The notes below the pieces were generated by a model, which made no database searches, was not told where the DNA came from, and saw nothing but the letters and a program-made list of their open reading frames with translations. The translations under genes were made by a program, and so were the position numbers. Positions 37,601 to 52,600 of a DNA stretch of 64,000 nt are shown piece after piece. The first letter of the stretch is position 1, and each line of letters starts with the position of its first letter. Source of the DNA: Spisula solida (taxonomy: Eukaryota; Mollusca; Bivalvia; Venerida; Mactridae); NCBI GenBank assembly GCA_947247005.1, contig OX365955.1:36125822-36189821 (forward strand), read 5' to 3'.

Positions 37601-40600
37601 TTCACAAAAACGACTAATGCCAGTTTTTACCCAGTGCAGAGACATTAGAACCAGAGATTAGCAGGTCGTTAATTTTATTTCGCTTGCGCAATACTAACGC
37701 CCGTATCGGTCCGTTCAATCCGGCAAGAACGGACCCATACAGTCGATAAACTGTTGGCGTTGGTGAAGTTGAAACGTATTAATAATTTTTTGGCAATTTT
37801 GTCTTATGTCTTAATTGCATTTGTGTTGTCCTACATGTTCATGTATGAAACATTAAAGAATCCATTGAAACATAATTATATTAATTGTGCTAACTGCCCA
37901 AACATTAAAGAAGCTGTAATAATTATATTGCTCAATGGTGTTTATTTGTTTACATGTATTGCAATAAATATTTGAAGTTGATATTTATCAATTAGATCTG
38001 TTTTTACTTTTAAGAAGACAAATTAGAGCATTGACGTGACCTTTTTCAAAATATTGTTCACAGTCTTTGAACTGCTTAGGCATTCCCAGTTGAAGTCATT
38101 AACTACCACTCTGGGTAACTACCACAGACATCTAATATATAAGTTCCTGGAAACGCATGGGTTATGTTATATTTTTCAAAGATCATACAACATCTCCAGT
38201 ATTCTTTAGGTTTTTACAGACCCTGTAGTGGTAATATCTTGTAAATTAAATTGTGTGTCTTGCACTGTACAAGAGGGCCCATAGGTCTCTAGGTTGCTCA
38301 CCTGTGCACAATGATCCAGTAGAACCATGTTGTTTTAAAGTTTTTCTTTTCGGTTGCCATGACAACCAGATTTCTGCATGGCTTATAATTCTGTTGGCTA
38401 TATTTAGAAAGGATAGCCCAAGGAACATTGTTACCCATTTAACATCAAATACCAGTACTTTTAGAGAAGATTTTACTAAAGATATATAGGGAAAAAGAGG
38501 GCCCCACTCACTGGTGGGCATGTTTTTTGACGAATCATGACAAAAATGTCAATTTCAACTGACAAAATAAAAGAAAAAAAAAGTGTGTTATACAAGTAAG
38601 TCAGTACCAAAAGCACATGAAAAGGATCATGTAGTAATGTTTAATAATAGGAGCACTCAGGTGTTCCAGGGCCTCATTATGGAGTTGGTCTTTATATTAA
38701 GGTTAAGTTTGTAAAAAGCAAAACCTTAAAATTAATATGGACCTGAAAATACTTATAGTGTAGGCTTTTTCAGCAGGAAAAAATACTCTGCGTGATAAAA
38801 CAGTGAGTATACCTTCCCATTGAAAATAGCATACATAGAGCCAATAGCTGGATTACACTGAAAATATGAGCAGCCAGAGTCCTGTTCATAAGCTCTAAGA
38901 AAATTTTATGTTCATGTGTATCGAATTAGATTTCTCAGAGTTTTACACTGCATTAAATAGTGAATATGTCAGTCTATTCAGTCGGATGAATGACTCGGCG
39001 TGATAAAAAAGGTGAGTATTCCTCACACTGAAAAAACCATACTTAGAGCCCACTATAGAGTATACTCAAAATGTGGGCAGCTAGAGTCCTGTCTTCCAGC
39101 TCTTGGAAAATGTTTAGATAATGGGTATTAGGATAGGTTTCTCAGAGTTTTATGCTGCATAAAATACTGAATATGTCGGTCTATTCTGACAGTCGGACGA
39201 ATGACTCGGCTTGAAAAAAAGTGAGTATTCCTCACACTGAAAAAATCATACTTAAAGCCAATATATTATTCCCAAAATATGGGCATCCAAAGTCCTACCC
39301 TTTAACTTTTAGAAAATGTTCTGTTCATTGGTATCAGGTTAGGTTTCTAAGAGTTTTACGCTGCACAAAATAGTGAATATGTCAACAAATACCCGACCCA
39401 CATACAGTGACCAACACCACTGATTACCTTGGTAGTTAATATGCCGTGTTTTACACTATCCATCAAACATCTTCACTGTACATCATATTGTTTGTGTCAT
39501 ATGTTAAGAAGGATTATTTTACATAATGAGACATGCATTCAACTACGTGTTAACAGTAAATATAAAGTAATCTCAAATTTAATCATTCTCGTTGACTCAC
39601 ATTGACCTGTAGTGACCGTGAATTCCGTCCTGTTCTCGTTAAATCTCGCACACGCACTACTACGCGTGAACAATATAGGGATAGAGCGAACCAGCAAATC
39701 TCTGGTTCTTCTTTCTCTGTCTAGTGTTTCACCCCGAGTGTGAAAAACGACTACTACCGTATGGAACACTGTAGCAGATTGAGACATGAAATTACCTGTC
39801 CAGCTATAGACATCAGCAACACTGTAGCAGATTGAGACATGAAATTACCTGTCCAGCTATAGACACCAGCAACACTGTAGCAGATTTAGACATGAAATTA
39901 CCTGTCCCGCTATAGACACTAGCAACACTGTAGCAGATTGAGACATGAAATTACCTGTCCAGCTATAGAGACCAGCAACACTGTAGCAGATTGAGACATG
40001 AAATTACCTGTCCAGCTATAGACACCAGCAACACTGTAGCAGATTTAGACATGAAATTATCTGTCCAGCTATAGACACCAGCAACACTGTAGCAGATTGA
40101 GACATGAAATTACCTGTCCAGCTATAGAGACCAGCAACACTGTAGCAGATTGAGACATGAAATTACCTGTCCAGCTATAGACACCAGCAACACTGTAGCA
40201 GATTTAGACATGAAATTACCTGTCCCGCTATAGACATCAGCAACACTGTAGCAGATTGAGACATGAAATTACCTGTCCAGCTATAGACACCAGCAACACT
40301 GTAGCAGATTAAGACATGAAATTACCTGTCCAGCTATAGACACCAGCAACACTGTAGCAGATTGAGACATGAAATTACCTGTCCAGCTATAGAGACCAGC
40401 AACACTGTAGCAGATTGAGACATGAAATTACCTGTCCAGCTATAGACACCAGCAACACTGTAGCAGATTGAGACATGAAATTACCTGTCCCTCTATAGAG
40501 ACCAGCAACACTGTAGCAGATTGAGACATGAAATTACCTGTCCAGCTATAGAGACCAGCAACACTGTAGCAGATTGAGACATGAAATTACCTGTCCAGCT

Positions 40601-43600
40601 ATAGACACCAGCAACACTGTAGCAGATTAAGACATGAAATTACCTGTCCAGCTATAGAGACCAGCAACACTGTAGCAGATTGAGACATGAAATTACCTGT
40701 CCAGCTATAGAGACCAGCAACACTGTAGCAGATTGAGACATGAAATTACCTGTCCAGCTATAGACACCAGCAACACTATACAGTCAGATCTCGATACAAC
40801 GACACTGTTAGTTCCCGATCAAACTGTCGTTATAACGAATTTGTCGTTATACTGAATTTCACTAGTGACGAGAAATTTAGTTTGGAGATTGTTTCATAGA
40901 AATCAATTAATGATTAACATATGATTTATTATGTCATAAAATTGACATAATCAGCAAAGTCAGCAGTATGAAATTATCATAATTACCCAAAATAATATTT
41001 AAAATAAAATACGATGTTTTGAGAGAGCTCCAAAATAAATGGCCTCCGAATTTAAAGATGTCCGGATACTACTACAGTAAACTATAAAATCTAACGCTCT
41101 AGAGAATAATTTGGTTATTCATTTTGTTACAATTTTTACACTATCGTCTTTCAGAATTGATGAATTAATAAATCAAGTCAAGAAATCTCGATTAACATCG
41201 TTTATTTCGTGAACCGTACAATTTCTAAAATACGAATCTATGCGATGACTTCGCTTATCTCCCTTCATTACGAATGCACGAGCCGTTGCACACAAACTGT
41301 GATTAGACTGTGAAAGGTACCACTATTATAAAGAGAGCAATTAAGATTGATTTTCACAAGTGTAATTACATAATTAGACTCCTTGCTCAGACTTTGACTT
41401 TATGAAGCCGATAAATAGTTCAGGTGTGAAAAATAGTCCCTTGATAGTGTCAGTATATCGAGTATTAATTACTGTGTAAACAATCGATTCGTTCCCATCT
41501 TTTTGCTGTCGGTGTTGGTAAGTGAATACAGTCAACTCTCTTTATCTCGAACTCGCTTATATCGAATTTTCCGTTATGCCGAAGTTTTTTTCAAGTCCCG
41601 ATTTTTCTCCTTCTTTGTCTATATGAAATCTCGAGACCCATCTCGAAGTTTCGGCTCGAATTCGGCTCGAATTTTTCGTTATGTCGAATTATTTTTTGGT
41701 CCCGATTAACCAATTTGCACTTTAAATCTATTGTTCATCTCGAAGTCGGGTCGAAGTCTGATCGTATTTAACTAGCGTCGAATGTTTTTCACACTTCGCC
41801 AGTCTGAAATCTTCGATTTACCTGTAATTTTCGCGCCTCCCATTGTTGAACAAATATTTGTTTGCAACAATTTGCACAAACATGTCATAAAGCTTCGGGT
41901 TACGTACTAACATCAATAAACATGTCATCTCGAACAATTGTTTGTAAAAATAATAATTAAAATAAAATGCATTTTCTCGAGGAGGAATGCATGTACATAA
42001 ATATCACCACAAGCAATTCTCACGAATATGTCGTTCTTACGACCGTAAAAATATGGCGGCGTAAAATGACAGAAACTGGAAAACTTGCAACTTCAATGCC
42101 GAAAATTCTATCTCCAATTTTCGTTATGTCGAAGTAATTTCCACGGTCCCGTGAAATTCGAGATAACGAGAGTTGACGGTATGTCGTTATAACGGATACT
42201 ATTAATGTTGTATAGAATTCGTCCCCACCAGTTGGTGTCGTTATAACGAAATTGTCGGTATATCGGGTGTCGTTGTAATGAGTCCTGACTGTAGCAGATT
42301 GAGACATGAAATTACCTGTCCTGCTATAGACACCAGCAACACTGTAGCAGATTGAGACATGAAATTCCCTGTCCCGCTATAGACACCAGCAACACAGTGT
42401 AGCAGATTTAGACATGAAATTACCTGTCCAGCTATAGACACCAGCAACACTGTAGCAGATTGAGACATGAAATTACCTGTCTCGCTATAGACACCAGCAA
42501 CACAGTGTAGCAGATTTAGACATGAAATTACCTGTCCCGCTATAGACACCAGCAACACTGTAGCAGATTGAGACATGAAATTACCTGTCCAGCTATAGAG
42601 ACCAGCAACACTGTAGCAGATTGATACATGAAATTACCTGTCCAGCTATAGAGACCAGCAACACTATAGCAGATTTAGACATGAAATTACCTGTCCAGCT
42701 ATAGACACCAGCAACACTGTAGCAGATTAAGACATGAAATTACCTGTCTCGCTATAGACACCAGCAACACTGTAGCAGATTGAGACATGAAATTACCTGT
42801 CCAGCTATAGAGACCAGCAACACTATAGCAGATTTAGACATGAAATTACCTGTCCAGCTATAGACACCAGCAACACTGTAGCAGATTTAGACATGAAATT
42901 ACCTGTCTCGCTATAGACACCAGCAACACTGTAGCAGATTGAGACATGAAATTACCTGTCCCGCTATAGACATCAGCAACACTGTAGCAGATTGAGACAT
43001 GAAATTACCTGTCTCGCTATAGACACCAGCAACACTGTAGCAGATTTAGACATGAAATTACCTGTCCCGCTATAGACACCAGCATCACTGTAGCAGATTG
43101 AGACATGAAATTACCTGTCCCGCTATAGACATCAGCAACACTGTAGCAGATTGAGACATGAAATTACCTGTCTCGCTATAGACACCAGCAACACTGTAGC
43201 AGATTGAGACATGAAATTACCTGTCCCGCTATAGACACCAGCAACACTGTAGCAGATTGAGACATGAAATTACCTGTCTCGCTATAGACACCAGCAACAC
43301 TGTAGCAGATTGAGACATGAAATTACCTGTCTCGCTATAGACACCAGCAACACTGTAGCAGATTGAGACATGAAATTACCTGTCTCGCTATAGACACCAG
43401 CAACACTGTAGCAGATTGAGACATGAAATTACCTGTCCCGCTATAGACACCAGCAACACTGTAGCAGATTGAGACATGAAATTACCTGTCTCGCTATAGA
43501 CACCAGCAACACTGTAGCAGATTGAGACATGAAATTACCTGTCTCGCTATAGACACCAGCAACACTGTAGCAGATTGAGACATGAAATTACCTGTCCCGC

Positions 43601-46600
43601 TATAGACATCAGCAACACTGTAGCAGATTGAGACATGAAATTACCTGTCCCGCTATAGACACCAGCAACACTGTAGCAGATTGAGACATGAAATTACCTG
43701 TCCAGCTATAGACATCAGCAACACTGTAGCAGATTAAGACATGAAATTACCTGTCCAGCTATAGACATCAGCAACACTGTAGCAGATTAAGACATGAAAT
43801 TACCTGTCCAGCTATAGACACCAGCAACACTGTAGCAGATTGAGACATGAAATTACCTGTCCAGCTATAGACACTAGCAACACTGTAGCAGATTGAGACA
43901 TGAAATTACCTGTCCAGCTATAGACACCAGCAACACTGTAGCAGATTAAGACATGAAATTACCTGTCCCGCTATAGACACTAGCAACACTGTAGCAGATT
44001 GAGACATGAAATTACCTGTCCAGCTATAGAGACCAGCAACACTGTACCCAGAGTAGCAAAGAAAGCTTCAATACCATTCAAACCAATCATCCAGTAAGCT
44101 ATAACAACAAACACTAGGGGCTGTATAAGGATCAGTGGTAATTCACTGGTGATTTTGGCAAGATAGTAGGCAGACAGTCGATACCAGCCAGCAGCTCTCT
44201 CTTTGTTTATCACTATCCTCTCCATAGGAACTAAACAATGAAATCAGTCATCACAATTAGAACTTATTCTATATGAAACACATTCAACATATAATTGACA
44301 AACAAAAGAATAGAAAAAATCAATATAATTAGGATTTCAACTAAGGGCCATAACTATGCTGAAATGAAAAACCCAATTCAGGGTTCCCACAAATTTTCTT
44401 AGACAAAATTCCCTGACTTTTCCCTGATTTTTCCCTGACTACAGAGCAATTTTCCCTGACTTAACAGCGATTGGGCGACATCGGCATCTTTTTGTTAGAG
44501 CAAAATATGGCAATAAAATAGAAAAGGAGGCTATATTTGCTCTATATAGAACAAAAGAGTTTAGGTTAGCAGTATGTTGATTAACATTAATTTAATACAA
44601 CTTAGAAATACTCTGAGCGAGCATAGTGAGCGCGATTTTTTTCAGTCTTAGGCATTTTCTTCATAGGAAATGACACTTAGCAACAGCTTCAATGAAAAAT
44701 TCCCTGACTTTTCCCTGACTTTTGCTCAATTTCCAAATTTCCCTGACTAATTTCATAATTCCCTGACTTTTCCCTGACCTTGAAAAAATTATGTTTTTCC
44801 CTGACTTTTCCCTGACCGTGGGAACCCTGCAATTGTACAACTTCACATGCAGATGAACATTCCTATCAACGTTTTTGTTCACAAGGGTACTGTTTTACTA
44901 ACATTGCATAAATGACGTGTACATCTACGTATACATATTTCTCGTACGCAAATTCTTAAGTGTGTTTTACTAAACCGTCGCAAGTTGTTAAATAAAAATA
45001 TTGAATGGTAAACATAAGCAGGGCCACAATATAACCAATATAACTGGAACCAGAATAAACAAATATACATAAACTTAAAAGTTCTGACCCAATACACATT
45101 TTATTTTATGATTAAATAATACTTATCACAGTCTATAAAGCAAGTTACGCTCCTCACTATGTTCGTATTTGCTATCCTACAGTCGCTCTCACTTATCGTT
45201 CATTGGCTAATTAGACAGGGTTAAAATCAAATGAGCATGCACTAAGACTGTCTAAGTCCAACACAATACAACTTACATGAAGTGACAGCATCATATAAAG
45301 GTATAAAGCCCCAATGTGCAGCAATGAAGAAGACTGCTCCCATTCTGTCTCGTAAAGATTCCTCATTTCTGGGAAGTTGGAAGAAGATTAGGCTGACTGC
45401 ACCACATATCAGCAAGTTCTCCAATAATTTTGTTCTATCAAGAATTCTTTTGCGAGATTCGAGAAATGTTCGTAAAGTGAGTTGTTTGTACTGTGTCCAG
45501 AATCCAGTAGGCCACCTCCGGTCAAGGTAATCTGTTTGATGTTCAATGTCAAGGAGACTCATACGTACACTACCAGGATCTGTAAGATAATGATACCATT
45601 AGATCACAATGTAACATAATCATGTTCCAGAAATAGGAATACTTAGAAAAATACAAAACATCTGATACATGTATTGAGAATTTTCTCAGGTTCAAATATT
45701 GAATCTTTCTGCCTGTCAAGCGAAGCAGGACTTGAACTCTTGAAAATGCTTCGTGTTATCAGCTGATCTCTTAAGAAGATGGTTGAGAAATACACTAGGG
45801 GGTCTCTTGTGTAAAAAGTTACCAGTAAGAGTAAAACAAACAATAGAATTACCTAAATCATTATACTCTGTCTCCGATGAAGTCCGTTCAGGATTACTAT
45901 GTATAGATTCTGTTTCAACTCTGTAACATAATTAATTATATCAATAACTAACATTGTAACTCAGTAAATACCCGTTTTGAAACAAGCCTCATAGTCCTGT
46001 TAAACTTGCTATAGAATAAATAACAAGAGCACCGCCTACGAGTGCTGGACGCTCAACTTTCTCGTCCTTGACAGTAAAATTGCTCATCTGAGTCAAAATT
46101 CTAAGAGTACCAATGGAAGATAACTCATAAATATAGGTCACAGGGTTATGTCTGTATGAACTCCTCTGATGATTGTGAATAACTATGTTGAGTTTAAAGT
46201 GAATACCTTCGATAGTCTTGAGTAAATGACATTTTTGAGTAAAGATTCAAAGTCAGAAAAGGGGAATTACTCTTATAAAATGCTGGATAGATGAGTTTCC
46301 TCTTGTCAGTAGATGTAGGTCATCACATTCCACAAGTGCATTGACTTTCAAGTTGAAAGCTTTGTTAGTGTTTGAGAAAAGTCAGTTTGTGTGTAAAATT
46401 TGCCACTATTTCTATGTACTAAGTCCAAACAAGGGCAGATAACTCAATAAACATAGGTCACAGAGTTATCAGCCTTATCAGTATGGAATCCTCTTGTGAT
46501 GGTGAATAACTCTGTTGAGTTTCAAGTTGATACCTTTGATAGTTTTTGAGAAAATGACTCTGATAATAAACTTAACCAACACACACGCAGATGATCCCAT

Positions 46601-49600
46601 CACGACAATAGCACAACTTTTTTTCTTCGAAAAGTCTTGCTTAGAACCAAAACTTCATTGGTTGATAAACACTTCTACAAAGTTTTATAGCCTCACATAG
46701 GTTGAATATTTTTGGAGGTGTGTGACCATGTGGTATGCTGTACGAAATATCACTGCAGTGTGTTGATACATTTGTGCGTTCCGCCATTTCATCTCAAGTT
46801 GCTTGTACATGTATAATGCCGTATCTCACAAGACCATTAGGTCGAGAAGAATGCGGTATAAGCAAGCAACGAGAGGTATAGTAATCAAAAGTGAAAAAAA
46901 CAGAAACTTTTACACACGAAAATGCGTTTAATGTGTTACAGTGACATCATATAAAGGTCGGCATATGTTCGACATATTACACATCGTACATTACAAATAC
47001 GGTATTGTTTATATCTTGACATGATTGACATTGGCATATGTTCCACATTGTACATGTATGATACAGTCTCTAAAAACTGAACATGCATGATATGGAAAAT
47101 GTAATCTGTTGTGCTGTACTACATTGTGCCATTTGGTCTGTATTTAGGACATTGAAAGGTACTAGTATATAATAAACTTACTTGTAAAACTGATATTTCT
47201 GTGATGACAATTTCTTCCTTACACCAGTCTCTGATAATGCTTCCACTGTTCAATAAGCAAGGTATACACTACTCAACACTTATAACCGATCGCTTCATAT
47301 ATCAATAAAGTTCCAGTCATTTAGTATCTAATTAATATTCTGACGATCGTAAATGTATAAGCCAGGTGTAAACAACATAAAAATAAAACTTAAAGATTAT
47401 TCTACTATTTCTAAACATAATTATTCCATATAATTGACAACCAACCTCAAAACCAGAAAACACACAATAAATGGATTAAATGCAATGTCGGTATCCCCTT
47501 TTTTTAACATGAAAAATGATAAACAATAACTTTATATGGACGATAAGATAACAATAAAAGCATATCACAAAGCTTTACTGCGAAAGGTTGTTTAGTCTAG
47601 AAAATGTGAAACAAATTAAAATCATCGACTTTTACGATTTAGCTGGATTTTCAAAATGACAATGTAATTCACCATAGGGAACTCTTTGTCGCCTACAAAA
47701 ATTAAACACACTTATATTTTGATATAATTCAGTTGGATAGATGAGAATTGACAAAAAAAGGAGTGTATGAAATTTGACTAATCTATCACCACGCGTTATG
47801 ACTATTTTGAGAAATTATTTTTCGTTTTGTTTTCAATTGAAAGGGAGGTAATTTCACATTTGTTTTCATTTCCTAAATTTAAAAGCTGCACAGATTTATA
47901 ACTTGCAATTATTTAAGCAATGTTTTATGTTTTTCTGTTTGGGCGATCAACATTGAGTCAACATTTTTAACATTTTTTGCATTTCCTCAGACAAACGTTA
48001 AATTTCACATAAAATTTTTTTTTTATAAACAATGGGCAATAACTCCACATGGTTGACGACGCTACATAAACCATGAACATTTATTGCTAAAGAGCATATA
48101 ATGACGATCGAGATAAGTACCGATATTTCCCTATTGCCATGAACAAAACTGTTCGAGTTTGAAAAGTGATCGGTTATAAGTGTTGAGTAGTGTAGTAATG
48201 ATTTCAATCAATCTAGATAATATAGTCTAATCAAAGGAGTTCATTCTATTGTTTGTCTGTTTATTCGGATTGAATGTCGTTTCTCAACAATTTTTCAGTT
48301 TTATACGGCAGGTGATTTACTTAACCAGTTTTCCTGCACTGTATCTTAACCAGTACTATACATACACTTCCACACAGAACCGACAACTTCCAACATGTGG
48401 ATGAAAATTGACAATGTAAATTTTCATGGAAAGGTTTGACCTGCAAAGACCAGGAATCAAGCCCAGATTGCCAGGTTACAAATCGAGTGCACTAACCACT
48501 GGACGATGTAACTTTCTATCATTCCAATCAATGAGATGAAAGAGGGTTGCTGTAACTTACATATGAAATCAGCAGGATTATAGTTTTCATCAATGCATAC
48601 ACCAACAGCTTCAAAATAATCCAAAACTTGAGTAGTTTCACCAGAATACACAACCTGTAAATTTATTATTCACAGATTTATCTGTATATATGCAAATGTT
48701 TCGTATGAGAAATAGATGAGTGTGTGCGGGCGTATGTGCGTGCGTGCGGATTGTTTGTACAGATGTATGTGCGGTTATATCCGCGTGAGTGTGTGATTGT
48801 GTGCGCGCATGATAGTGAATATAGAAAATTTTGTCACCACTAGTACAAGTAATGTAATAGGGCATAATTATGCTAGATACTTCATCCATATCATTATGAT
48901 ACTATTTCACGAAATTATATTAAGTTGTTGTATATATTGAAATGCAATGTAAGTCATTATGTATATATTTTGTATATATTTTGGGTTTCATTTCAATTGT
49001 TTGCCATTGATTGCTATGTATTATGAGCCGGAGGCCTAAATTACTGGAATAAACATTATTATTATTATTATTACATTATTAATAAAAACATCAAACACTT
49101 TACTAGTCAGTAAATGCAGACACTTAACTAGTTAACAAATTTAGACACTGCATTTACTTGTAAAACACAGCTTACTAGCTAGTCTGTGAACACTTAGTCG
49201 GAAGACACTTCAATAGTGGGTTAACACTAAACTAGTCACCAAACACTTAACTAGTCACCAAACACTTTACTAGTCACCAAACACTTTACTAGTCACCAAA
49301 CACTTAATTAGTCACCAAACACTTAATTAGTCACCAAACACTTAACTAGTCACCAAACACTAAACTAGAAACCAATCACTTAACTAGAAACCAAACACTT
49401 AACTAGTGGGTGAACACTAAACTAGTCACCAAACACTTAACCAGTCACCAAACACTTAACTAGTCACCAAACACTTTACTAGTCACCAAACACTTTACTA
49501 GTCACCACCAAACAATTAACTAGTCACCAAACACTTAACTAGTCACCATACACTTAACCAGTCACCAAACACTTAACTAGTCACCATACACTTAACTTGT

Positions 49601-52600
49601 CACCATGCACTTAACTAGTCACCATACACTTAACTAGTAACCAAACACTTAACTAGTAACCAAACACTTTACTAGTCATCAAACACTTAATTAGTCACCA
49701 AACACTTAACTAGTCACTAAACATGACCATGCCAGGGACCAACCCACTTCTCAGGCACTCTGAGCAGATACTCTACTTCTAGGCTAATCTTTCACATTAT
49801 GACAACTATCATTTGTATACAAAGAAAGAATATTTGATATATTTATACCATTGTTGTTTACCGGACCATCAAAGATAAGATTGTTGCTTACCTGACCAAC
49901 TAGGATAAGATTGTTGTTTACCTGACCAACTAGGATAAGATTGTTGTTTACCTGACCAACTAGGATAAGATTGTTGTTTACCTGACCAACTAGGATAAGA
50001 TTGTTGTTTACCTGACCATCTAGGATAAGATTGTTGTTTACCTGACCATCTAAGATAAGATTGCTGCTTACCTGACCATCTAAAATAAGATTGTTGCTTA
50101 CATGACCATCTAAGATAAGATTGTTGCTTACATGACCATCTAAGATAAGACTGTTGTTTACCTGACCATCTAAGATAAGATTGTTGTTTACCTGACCAAC
50201 TAGGATAAGATTGTTGTTTACCTGACCATATAAGATAAGATTGTTGCTTACCTGACCATCTAAAATAAGATTGTTGCTTACATGACCATCTAAGATAAGA
50301 TTGTTGCTTACATGACCATCTAAGATAAGACTGTTGTTTACCTGACCATCTAAGATAAGATTGTTGTTTAACTGACCAACTAGGATAAGATTGTTGCTTA
50401 CCTGACCATCTAAGATAAGATTGTTGCTTACATGACAATCTAAGATAAGACTGTTGTTTACCTGACCATCTAAGATAAGATTGTTGTTTACCTGACCAAA
50501 TAGGATAAGATTGTTGTTTACCTGACCAACTAGGATAAGATTGTTGTTTACCTGACCATCTAAGATAAGATTGTGGTTTACATGACCATATAAGATAAGA
50601 TTGTTGCTTACCTGACCATCTAAAATAAGATTGTTGCTTACATGACCATCTAAGATAAGATTGTTGTTTACCTGGCCATCTAAGATAAGATTGTTGTTTA
50701 CCTGACCAACTAGGATAAGATTGTTGCTAACCTGACCATCTTAGATAAGATTGTTGTTTACCTGACCATCAAAGATAAGGTTGTTGTTTACCTGACCAAC
50801 TAGGATAAGATTGTTGCTTACCTGACATTCTAAGATAAGACTGTTGTTTATATGACCATCTAAGATAAGACTGTTGTTTACATGACCATCTAAGATAAGA
50901 TTGTTGTTTACATGACCATCTAAGATAAGACTGTTGTTTACCTGACCATCTAAGATAAGACTGTTGTTTACCTGACCATCTAAGATAAGACTGTTGTTTA
51001 CCTGACCATCTAGGAGTAGATTAAGTTTATCAAACAGGAAGAATGTTTGTGTAGAGGGTTGATGTATAGAAGCAATCACCATCTTCCTCGACTCTACAGC
51101 GTATTTCTTCAACAGTGACATCACACTGAAAGCTGTACTAGAATCAAGTCCTGTAGTAGGTTCCTGTATCATAAAACATACACCTTGTAGTAGGTTCCTG
51201 TATCATACAACATACACCCTGTAGTAGGTTCCTTTATCATACAACATACACCCTGTAGTAGGTTCCTTTATCATACAATATACACCCTGTAGTAGGTTCC
51301 TGTATCATAAAACATACACCCTGTAGTAGGTTCCTTTATCATAAAACATGCACCCTGTAGTAGGTTCCTTTATCATACAACATACACCCTGTAGTAGGTT
51401 CCTTTATCATACAACATACACTGTGTAGTAGGTTCCTGTATCATACAACAAACACCCTGTAGTAGGTTCCTTTATCATACAACATACACCCTGTAGTAGG
51501 TTCCTTTATCATACAACATACACCCTGTAGTAGGTTCCTGTATCATAAAACATACACCCTGTAGTAGGTTCCTTTATCATACAACATACACCCTGTAGTA
51601 GGTTCCTTTATCCTAAAACATGCACCCTGTAGTAGGTTCCTGTATCATAAAACATACATCCTGTAGTAGGTTCCTTTATCATACAACATACACCCTGTAG
51701 TAGGTTCCTTTATCATACAATATACACCCTGTAGTAGGTTCCTGTATCATAAAACATACACCCTGTAGTAGGTTCCTTTATCATAAAACATGCACCCTGT
51801 AGTAGGTTCCTTTATCATACAACATACACCCTGTAGTAGGTTCCTTTATCATACAACATACACTGTGTAGTAGGTTCCTGTATCATACAACAAACACCCT
51901 GTAGTAGGTTCCTTTATCATACAACATACACCCTGTAGTAGGTTCCTTTATCATACAACATACACCCTGTAGTAGGTTCCTGTATCATAAAACATACACC
52001 CTGTAGTAGGTTCCTTTATCATACAACATACACCCTGTAGTAGGTTCCTTTATCCTAAAACATGCACCCTGTAGTAGGTTCCTGTATCATACAACATACA
52101 CCCTGTAGTAGGTTCCTTTATCATACAACATACACCCTGTAGTAGGTTCCTGTATCATACAACATACACCCTGTAGTAGGTTCCTTTATCATACAACATA
52201 CACCCTGTAGTAGGTTCCTTTATCATACAACATACACCCTGTAGTAGGTTCCTGTATCATACAACATACACCGTGTAGTAGGTTCCTGTATCATACAACA
52301 TACACTGTGTAGTAGGTTCCTGTATCATACAACATACACTGTGTAGTAGGTTCCTGTATCATACAACATACACCCTGTAGTAGGTTCCTGTATCATACAA
52401 CATACACCGTGTAGTAGGTTCCTGTATCATACAACATACACCCTGTAGTAGGTTCCTGTATCATACAACATACACCCTGTAGTAGGCTCCTGTATCATAC
52501 AACATACACTGTGTAGTAGGTTCCTGTATCATACAACATACACCGTGTAGTAGGTTCCTGTATCATACAACATACACCCTGTAGTAGGTTCCTGTATCAT

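Noticed and set aside
49869..50438. 189-codon frame of [10 protein letters not shown] repeats
   Set aside because: Another frame of the 30-bp intronic array, on the transcript strand but out of phase with the exon.
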